NCBI GenBank assembly: GCA_037043015.1
Contig: CM073323.1
Span: forward strand, 25,138,758-25,202,757
From: Bryum argenteum
Lineage: Eukaryota > Streptophyta > Bryopsida > Bryales > Bryaceae
DNA length: 64,000 nucleotides
Direction of reading: 5' to 3'
Within the stretch, counting starts at the first letter, position 1, and each line of letters opens with the position of its first letter. The notes beneath the pieces were generated by a model. It saw only the letters and a program-made list of their open reading frames with translations, was not told the DNA's origin and did no database searches. The position numbers and the translations under genes were made by a program. Below, piece by piece: positions 56,641 through 64,000 of the stretch.

Positions 56641-58379
56641 ATGTCAAGAGGATTGTTGCAACTGACATCAGAATGGGCTCCATCTGGTGAACGCGAGTTG
56701 TATCAATCTCCGTCTCATACAAGGACTAGTGAAGCGAGTCGGTCCTCGAAAGGATCGAAGCCCGACGACATGAATGGCGGCGGGGAGCCTCTGAATGACG
56801 ACCTCGGCACAATCGCAAAGAAGAAACGGGCGCCCAAGTTCCTAGTCAAGCAATTCGGAATGATCACGAAAGGTTCCACTGGCGCGAGTCCGCGACGGAA
56901 CTTAAAGCTTCTCGGAAAGGATTATGTAGTTGCAGTACCAGGGTCCGCACTACCCCCTTCCAGGGGTCTACCCAGCACGAGCGAGACGACCACCTCCGTA
57001 GATCCGGATCTGAATCTAGATAATGCTCCGGTCGAGCCTCTAAAGAAGCGTTACACGGCGAAGCCGCCCATCGAGTTCGTAACCGCTCCCGTAGATTACT
57101 CATTAGAGAAAGTGAGTGAAGAGCCACCTTTCGACTTCGTAACGGAGCGTCGAGGTTCATTGTCTCGAAGTCGGTCTTCGATAGTATTAAGGTCTCCCTC
57201 GGGATCCGAGAGATTGTCTTACACACCACGGTCCGAGAGATCCGTATTGTCAGTTCCGGAGACTGTGATTTCGAGCGCCGTAAACGAATACAGTGTTAAG
57301 TCAAGTGTCAAGTCAAGATCAAGAGCCACGAGCGTTTCCAGCTTGGTGGAGTGGTCCGGCGGATCCCTCGACAGGCACGGCGAGCTCAGTATTGCGGCCC
57401 TGTCGATTGGTGAAGGCCGAAACATCTCGCGGCGCACCGACATGACTAGTGCGCAATCACCTGCTCGATCCGAGGCTGCTCACGCCCCCGGCTACTGTCC
57501 AGGTAACCCTAACTCCTATCTGCAATCCACATTCCTTGCATCAGTCTCAATGAGTAACTCCTGGACCCACTTACAGATGATACGGATTCTGCAGTTTCAG
57601 TTCCTGTGATTAAGCAATTCCTGGACATACTTGCAGATGATACGGATTCTGGAGTCGAGATGTATCACGAAACAACATCGGCAAGTCCAGGCTCATACTC
57701 ACGACGCTCTTCACGTACCGCAACTGATGAGTGGATTTCCGAGCTCGAAGATTCAGACGGCGTTTCACACCAATACCGTCGGTCGAAGCATCGGGACAGA
57801 AACGAGCTTCGGTACTCATCGCGATCGCAACCTGGGTCAGGTCGGTACTCTCCTGCAGGTCAATATTCTCCGAGTGAGTTGCGGAAGCTCGCAAGCAAGC
57901 AGTTTCATGACCCATCTCCAAAGACGGGACACGACGATCATTACTACGATCATAGGAATCCTGGCAGTCGGAGGGACAAGAGCAGGCGAGATGATGAGCC
58001 TGCGAAGCCTAAGGTGAAGGTATTGCTTGGGAAGTATGGTCGCAGCAAGAAAGGACATCGTAAAGAGCTGGATGATATGGTTGCTTTGGACTCAATGACG
58101 CCGCAAGAAGCGATTGCTGTGTTTCATGAAGAAGTGGCCCGCATGATGCTTGAAGAAGGTGAAGAGTGTGTGGAGGCGAATGACGTTGAAGAGTTTCTGG
58201 ACGGGTACATGCGCTTGCGGTCGCCTTTCTATTCATCCATGGTGGACGAATTCTTCCGTGCTGTGTGTGTTGATTGTTACAAACGGCCTGTGGAGCTTCC
58301 TATCGATGTTCGATCCGCCTCGTTCTCGACCAGCTCCAAATCGTTGAGGTCAGACTCACCACTTACACACCCAGTGTGA
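56641..58379 (+). CDS. OVATE-like family protein with long basic, serine-rich N-terminus
   Basis: Two exons: 56,641-57,502 and 57,577 (or 57,637) to 58,379, giving 554 or 534 residues. The two acceptors are copies of each other, 60 bases apart and both in frame. The N-terminal three quarters is Ser/Arg/Lys-rich and predicted disordered, with KKKRAPKFLVK and SRSRSS clusters that could act as nuclear signals. The C-terminal about 100 residues contain SMTPQEAIAVFHEEVARMM, DVEEFLDGYMRLRSPFY and SSMVDEFFRAVCVDCYKRP. This matches the layout of the OVATE domain (Phe-x3-Val-x2-Met, acidic linker, Leu/Tyr helix, final Phe helix). Known OFPs are transcription repressors and partners of TON1-recruiting proteins shaping cell growth. 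The OVATE match is by eye and divergent; function is inferred. Confidence 0.65.
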
Positions 58380-60291
58380 TTTCCTCTTTGGTGACTCGAA
58401 ACTCTTCTATGAAAATCTATCACCTTCGGCCACTGATTAGAGCTTTGTTGCCAGATCCTCTATCATGCCGGAACGGGAACGGGGGCTATGACGATGAGCT
58501 TTTCTTGCATTAGGGTTCAGCCTGCTTCCTTCTAAGCCTGCTGCTCTACGTACTTTTTCAAGGAAGATAGTTTGAAGAAGTTGGCCATTCGAGTTTTGTG
58601 GTTAACCGAGCACAACATAAGACAGAGCAGCTGCATCTTTGACCCTTGAATGGAAATTGAGCCTATCAAAAGCCGAAGGTGGACATGGAGAGGATACTGT
58701 TATTGTCTCCTTCCTCTAAAGCCGTCCCACAGGTACGCGAAATTTGAGTCTCAGCCCTCGAGCATCCTTTCTTGAACTAGGTTGCAAGAGATCTCGATAA
58801 TCGGTTTATTCTAGGATTCGGGATCTGCTGTTCAAGAGAATGAAGTAGTTTATTGTGGTTGTGGCGCAGGCTCGTTTTTACCAGTCACTTGATTGGCCCT
58901 GAGCAAGCAATTGTAGCCATTTGTGTTACAGTATCTGGGGTTGATACTTCCGAAAGACGATTATGATCCTACATTCTTGAACTGAGAAGATAGAGGTATC
59001 TTGAACTGTACTATCTGCCAACTGAAAACAAGCGAAACATTTACACTGAATTCAGTGCTTCCAAAGTTAGTGTATTTTAGTTAGTGTTCGATCGTACACG
59101 GATCAGCTCTTGAGCATCTCACTTGTATATAGCAGCCAGAGGCAATTCATCCCTCTGCTGTGCATACTCGGAATCGAAATATCTATTTCTCAGACGAGAT
59201 TTATAGTCTAATAACAGAATTCTTTTGAGCATCATCCGCCTAAGTGACATTTCACTTCTTCGTTTCGGACGGAAGACAATTTCGGGCATGGAGAAGAATG
59301 GAACTGAGGCGGTTGGACATGTACTTGTTAGTGTACTCGCTCAATTATTCCTACAGTTGCATCAAACAAGCCACATGTGCAATGCTGTAGAGAGCATTGA
59401 TGGTGATGCGATGTTTCTTAGTATGATTGTTATCAGTTGCCGACATCTTGATTTTGGAGCATCCATTGCTCAGATTCTGGGTTTCTGAATTACAGGTTCT
59501 GCAGTAAAAGTGTATGGGTTAAGAGTTCTTACTGAGAGATGATGCCAAGCATTGAGGATAGAAAAATTGGATACGATCAAAAAGGCAGTGTAGTTTTCTA
59601 CAGTTGGTTTAAAAACTTGAAAATGGCCCATCTATGACATGCCTTGCAGACAAGGATTATGATCCTCATGTGATGGGCCTCTACAAGTCACTTGATATGC
59701 CTTATAATTGTGAATATGGTAACGTTGCCTTAAAAGAGAATACGACCGTAGCAGTGTCAACAATCATAGTTTAATCTGGAGGAGTCTCTGGACTCTAATG
59801 GCGGGAGTAAAAGATTCCAATATCTTATTGCAAATTGTCATATTGCAAATCTCAAACCTCCAGAACTGGCCGGTATACAAAAGTTCAATTGGGAGAAACG
59901 TTCTCGGACCTCAAACTATCATCTAACTGCTACAACCCTGAGTGATCAATCAATGTTACAAGATTATTAGCTACAAATTATGATACATATGGTAATGTCC
60001 ATTTTCTCGCCTTGCAATGGAGGCATATCTGCTCAACCCTAATCTATAATTTTGGTACATTATACACAAGAGTTACAAAGGTAAGGGTCGCTAGTACTAT
60101 ACCAAGCTTACCCATCCGCTCTTCAAAATCTGTAGAGAGTATCACTGATTCACTGCACATATCCGCAAAGTAAATGTCAGCAAAAAATTCCAAAAAAATT
60201 GAAGAACTGCGCCATATGCTGGAGAATGACTTGCCTACAAATTCAGTTACATAATTCGCAAGCAGAGAACGATTAAGCAATGAGCTATACC
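58380..60291. other. Intergenic region between two genes that converge
   Basis: Contains the 3' UTR of the OVATE-like gene on the left and probably that of the RING/WD40 gene on the right. The 87-codon frame at 59,225-59,488 has no ATG-proximal support or motif. Nothing else recognised. Confidence 0.45.
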
Positions 60292-63200
60292 TCAGTACAG
60301 AGCATACGTGACTGCTGATGCTTTTTTGTAGCTACCCGTAGATGCTTCACTTTCAAGTCGATGTTGCATGACTGTATACCTGGAAGTGCAGAATCGTTCC
60401 ACACTTGTTACAGCGGTGACGAAAGAATGAATGTAACCAGAAATCAATTGAGAAGCGATATCATTTTTGTCAATCTCTGTGTTCCTACTTATGGTGGACT
60501 CATGATCTTGGACAATATGTGGACTTGAAAAGTGATCAAAAGCTGAACTAGTTATTCCTGGTATATGTATGAGCCAGAGCCCAGGCAATGTGAATACCTG
60601 AATTTTTTGCGATGTACCAACGAAAAGCTTGTCGTGTTCAGAGAGGTGAAGTGCTGTTACTGCTGAATGGCTGTATTTCCTCTCGACTGGAATTGGACTG
60701 CTACTCAATAAGTCTTGAAGAGGCCATGCCTGAATTGGTCCACACAGCGTTTGTCAATTGTTCCGAGTTCATTTTCTGGAGAATTGACAGAGAGGTTTGA
60801 GCAATAGCAACTTGAAATTGGGTAAAGTACTATGTAGTTAAAGAAGAAAGACCTTCACAAAGCAGTCCCAGCTGCTACTGTAAAGCCAATTCTGACCAAT
60901 AGCCAGTGCCGAGACTACTCCTGTATGAGCTTTAACGGTGCCAACACAATCCTCCTCCTTCCAAATCTGCACCATCCGAGCTGAGGACTTAATATATCAT
61001 CATGACCCCAAGGATTCATTAGATAAAGCTGATGGCTATGCTCATCGCTGTAACAGGTAGGATGTGTTATGTAAAGATTAGAACATTCGCCCACCTGAAT
61101 GACACCAGAGTCATGACCTGAAAATAATAGGCCACTGGCAGGACATTTCGCAAGAGAACGTACTCCACCGGCACTTGATCCTCCCCCGAAACATGTCAAT
61201 AGACTGTGATCTGGACGCCACCATAATCTGATCGTGCCATCCCAGCTACCACTGAAAAGAAATTGCCCTTCAACCAACAATGCTGATACCATACCCTTGT
61301 GTCCCTCCATCGTCGCAACTTGCTTGAAGTCCTGTCAACGCACCAGCCAAAAACCGCTAAAATAACGACAATCTAATACTAAAGTCTACACTAAGACACC
61401 ATAACGAACACCATAACGAACACTTGGTTAGCCTTCAAGTCGCAAGTTGGGTGAAGTTAATTTCGCATGTTTCGATAAACTTCGTATGAGACTCTCCCTT
61501 TAAATGATTTATACGTTCAAAATCAGAATTGTTTTGATTTTGTAGTAAAAGTCATCCTTCCACTACACAGTAATGCTCTAAGAAATCAGTGCTGATAAAA
61601 TAGAACGGAAACGTACCGAGGTTGACCATGCCTTGATTGTCCTATCCCCGCTTCCACTGTACAGAAATCCGTCACTTGAGATAGCAAGTGAAGCTACTCC
61701 TGTATACCGCCAATCTTGATGCTCCTGCCAGACAGCCACTGGATTCGCTGAATTGTCTCTGGAGGCGACATTCCATGCGTAGAGGTAGCCCCTAAAGTCA
61801 CCACTTATGCAAAGCTCTGATGCTTCGTGTACTGCAAGCGCTGTGATCCTGTTTTCATGGCCTCTGAATGCTTGGACCATTCTGTAGTCCTGTTCAACAA
61901 GCATAAAAATCATTGACCTATTACAACATCCAGCTCTTCCACGAAATCAGACCATTACAAAACCACAAAGGGAATCTCAGCATTACTGAAGAAGTCTAGA
62001 CAACCGCCGTGAGGTCAACTTCAATAGAGGAGATACAGTAGAAGGCAACAGAGCAGAGCACTTACATTGAGAGACCAGAGACGCAGAGTCCTATCAAACG
62101 AAGCACTAATCAGGTAACTTCCTGCATAACCAAACAGTAAAATTTGGATATCAGATAAACCTAAACTCATATTTATAGACAACTCGAAAATTAGACAGCC
62201 ACAGAAAAAGTCTAGGTTAAGAAGATCGTCGTACCAAAAGCAGACAAGCATGACACTGTATCCATGTGGCCTTGGAGGGTCATCACTTCTGGGTCGTCAT
62301 CCCTGATATCAATCAACGCTCTTGACAAGCTTGGGGTGACCTCTACTACAGAAGCCTGAGGAACATGCGAAGCAATGAGATTAGCGGGTACATTCAGAAA
62401 CTTTAGCATCGATGGATCATGAGCAACAAAAATCTGTGCTGGTTGCCAGAAAAACCAGACAGAGCACATGATCTGACATGCTAGCAAATATGAACGGAAG
62501 ATTCTTCCGTTTCATGCTCGGTATCGGTATTGGAATACTCACTACATCTCTTGCTTCATCAGCCGTTTCTGGCTCAATTGAGCTTTCAGATTCCAAGATC
62601 TCCACGTTCAGCTTGTTGTCAGTCAAATGAGAAATCTCCAGTAGCTGCTCTTCAGCCAATTCCTTGAGCTTCCACCAGAATTCAACCACCCGTGCACTGC
62701 TACTTGAATCAGATACACTGCACTTGAGCAGCTGCTCCTTGAAACCGCCCTTGTCTAGATGCGAACTTCCTGAGAAAAGCTGCAATAAAAAATTTCCAAG
62801 TGACCGGATGTCCGCCTCTTGAGATACAGAATCACACCCGTCGTCGGGCAATTTTCCGACATGGAGTCGAAGGTGACCAAATGCATTCAAAGAGAAGCAA
62901 TTCACTTGAAGCATGCCCACCACCACCCCAGCGGCATGAACCTCCATTAGCAATTCGCAGAGCTCCAAACCTATCCTAACCCTAACTCTATCACACTGGC
63001 TGCCCCACTTGAATAGACTCCTTGCAAGCTTGATTCCTTCCACATGCGCTTTCGAAACGAGAAAGAGATTCCCCTCCTCGGACATCCACAGGCCAGCCAC
63101 CTCCGCAATGTAATTACAACGAACAGCAAGTAATTGCATCAATTTCATCCGAGTTTTCGATCTCATAGATTCCCAAGCCAAGCGGACTCGCTCCGTGTAC

Positions 63201-64000
63201 TTCACCTCCTTCCCCGTGTCGATCTTCGACAAATATTGCAAGCTCACCTCAAATTGCAATTTCTTGTCATGAAGCATCATATCGCCGTAAGCCATATCCT
63301 GCCAAGAGCATGTACACGCATCAATTTGGCTCGAATCTTAGAAGTTTTCCAAGTTAGGCGTTGATAGGCATACCGCGATCCACTGGTGTAGACTGAACTT
63401 TCGCTAAAGTCTACAATGCTTGAAGATGCAAGCGCTATACCAGTCTAGAAATAGCGCTTATATCTAGTTCTTAGCCCAAATCGGCCACCTCCAATTGCAA
63501 AAACTTGGAGTATAAGATCAAATAGAGTTTCCATGACAAGTGATCGGACTTCAATTCTCTGCTGGATTATTTCTTAACAAGCGCAAGTCTAATTTGGATT
63601 TCTTGTTCGTGCTAGGGTTTTCAAGCCAGTCGCTTCGGTGTTTTCTCTTGAATAAGATTGTACAAGCTCACCTCAAGCGAAAATTTCGTGTCACGATGCA
63701 TCGAGACTGCCGACTGCGGGAGGATCCAGACGACAGGGTCGCCATAGACGACCTCAGAGGAAACGGGACAAGGTAGAGTTTCATCGATCTTAGGGCTCAA
63801 GGTTTGAGAAGCAATTGGAGTTTTGAGAAGGCGCATGAGTTCAATGTTTTTCGGAAGGTCGAGGAATCCTCCTAACGGCAGTTTCGTGTGCTGCTTACAC
63901 TCTGGACATCGCACTAATCCGGTTCCGGCTCCCCTGCTACTACTATTGTCGTTGCTGCTACCCCAGTGTGATCGCAAATCCGCCACGCAGCTCTGGCAAA
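60292..64000 (-). CDS. RING-finger and WD40-repeat protein, probable E3 ubiquitin ligase (start cut by window edge)
   Basis: Exons on the minus strand: 63,672-64,000 (partial), 62,543-63,298, 62,235-62,433, 62,066-62,121, 61,617-61,889, 61,095-61,331, 60,853-60,966, 60,292-60,729; phases agree. The first exon gives the second half of a RING finger (CQSC ... CPECKQHTKLP). The middle exon has a kinase-like but apparently non-catalytic stretch (GLELCELLMEVHAAGVVVG, ADIRSLGNFLLQLFSG) without HRD or DFG. The remaining exons encode at least six WD40 repeats (GHMDTVSC, SASFDRTLRLWSL, GHENRITALAVHE, SGSGDRTIKAWS, GHKGMVSALL, SGSWDGTIRLWW, SSSWDCFVK). RING plus pseudokinase plus WD40 matches a conserved single-copy plant protein class of unclear function. 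The last exon may instead end at a donor near 60,614. Ubiquitin ligase activity is inferred from the RING. Confidence 0.82.

Noticed and set aside
59225-59488. 87-codon plus-strand frame after the OVATE-like gene
   Set aside because: No motif, no splice framework, starts at a non-ATG codon; likely chance in the 3' intergenic region.
1-64000. tRNA, rRNA or other structured RNA genes
   Set aside because: I looked for tRNA-like arms and conserved B-box words and saw none convincing; a covariance-model scan would be needed to exclude them.

Overview
The window is nuclear DNA of a land plant. It carries receptor-like kinases with an LRR ectodomain, an OVATE-like protein, a RING/WD40 protein, intron-rich genes with GT-AG junctions, and CACTA- and Ty3/gypsy-type elements. 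Long AT-rich spacers and a dense load of small inverted-repeat elements suggest a non-seed plant such as a bryophyte, but I cannot fix the species from sequence alone.

Layout. 1-8,300 is a decayed zone. It holds a broken gene joining two C2H2 zinc fingers to a fold that looks like a 2-oxoglutarate/Fe(II) oxygenase (about 1,707-3,425), and several dead copies of the kinase gene that lies intact at 8,342-9,959. From 12,173 to 27,554 there are two paralogous LRR receptor kinases, A on the minus strand and B on the plus strand, diverging from a 4.3 kb spacer. Each has 14 exons of nearly matching length. The spacer also holds exon-like segments of an unrecognised minus-strand gene, a CACTA-type MITE and three copies of a 17-bp palindrome just upstream of gene B.

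30,800-49,000 is a duplication zone for a single-RRM RNA-binding gene: two intact copies (30,813-33,316 and 42,982-45,523), a dead third copy and a 3'-end relic. Between the intact copies lies a decayed Ty3/gypsy element, chimeric with an oppositely oriented integrase fragment, and a 622-bp TTAA-flanked element. Two TTAA-flanked MITEs sit at different places in the duplicated blocks, and for each the other block preserves the empty site.

49,000-55,600 is mostly element remnants, plus one small secreted proline-rich protein gene with a 23-bp tandem repeat against its start. 55,870-64,000 is richer in G+C and holds two ordinary genes: an OVATE-like protein (plus strand) and a RING/WD40 protein (minus strand), the latter cut by the right edge.

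The genes do not form an operon-like system. The functional themes are signalling at the plasma membrane (the RLK pair), a soluble kinase, RNA binding, and probable ubiquitin ligation. Exon borders were read by eye from GT-AG sites. The models for the kinase, both RLKs, both RRM genes and the OVATE-like gene each sum to a whole number of codons, as do the internal exons of the RING/WD40 gene.
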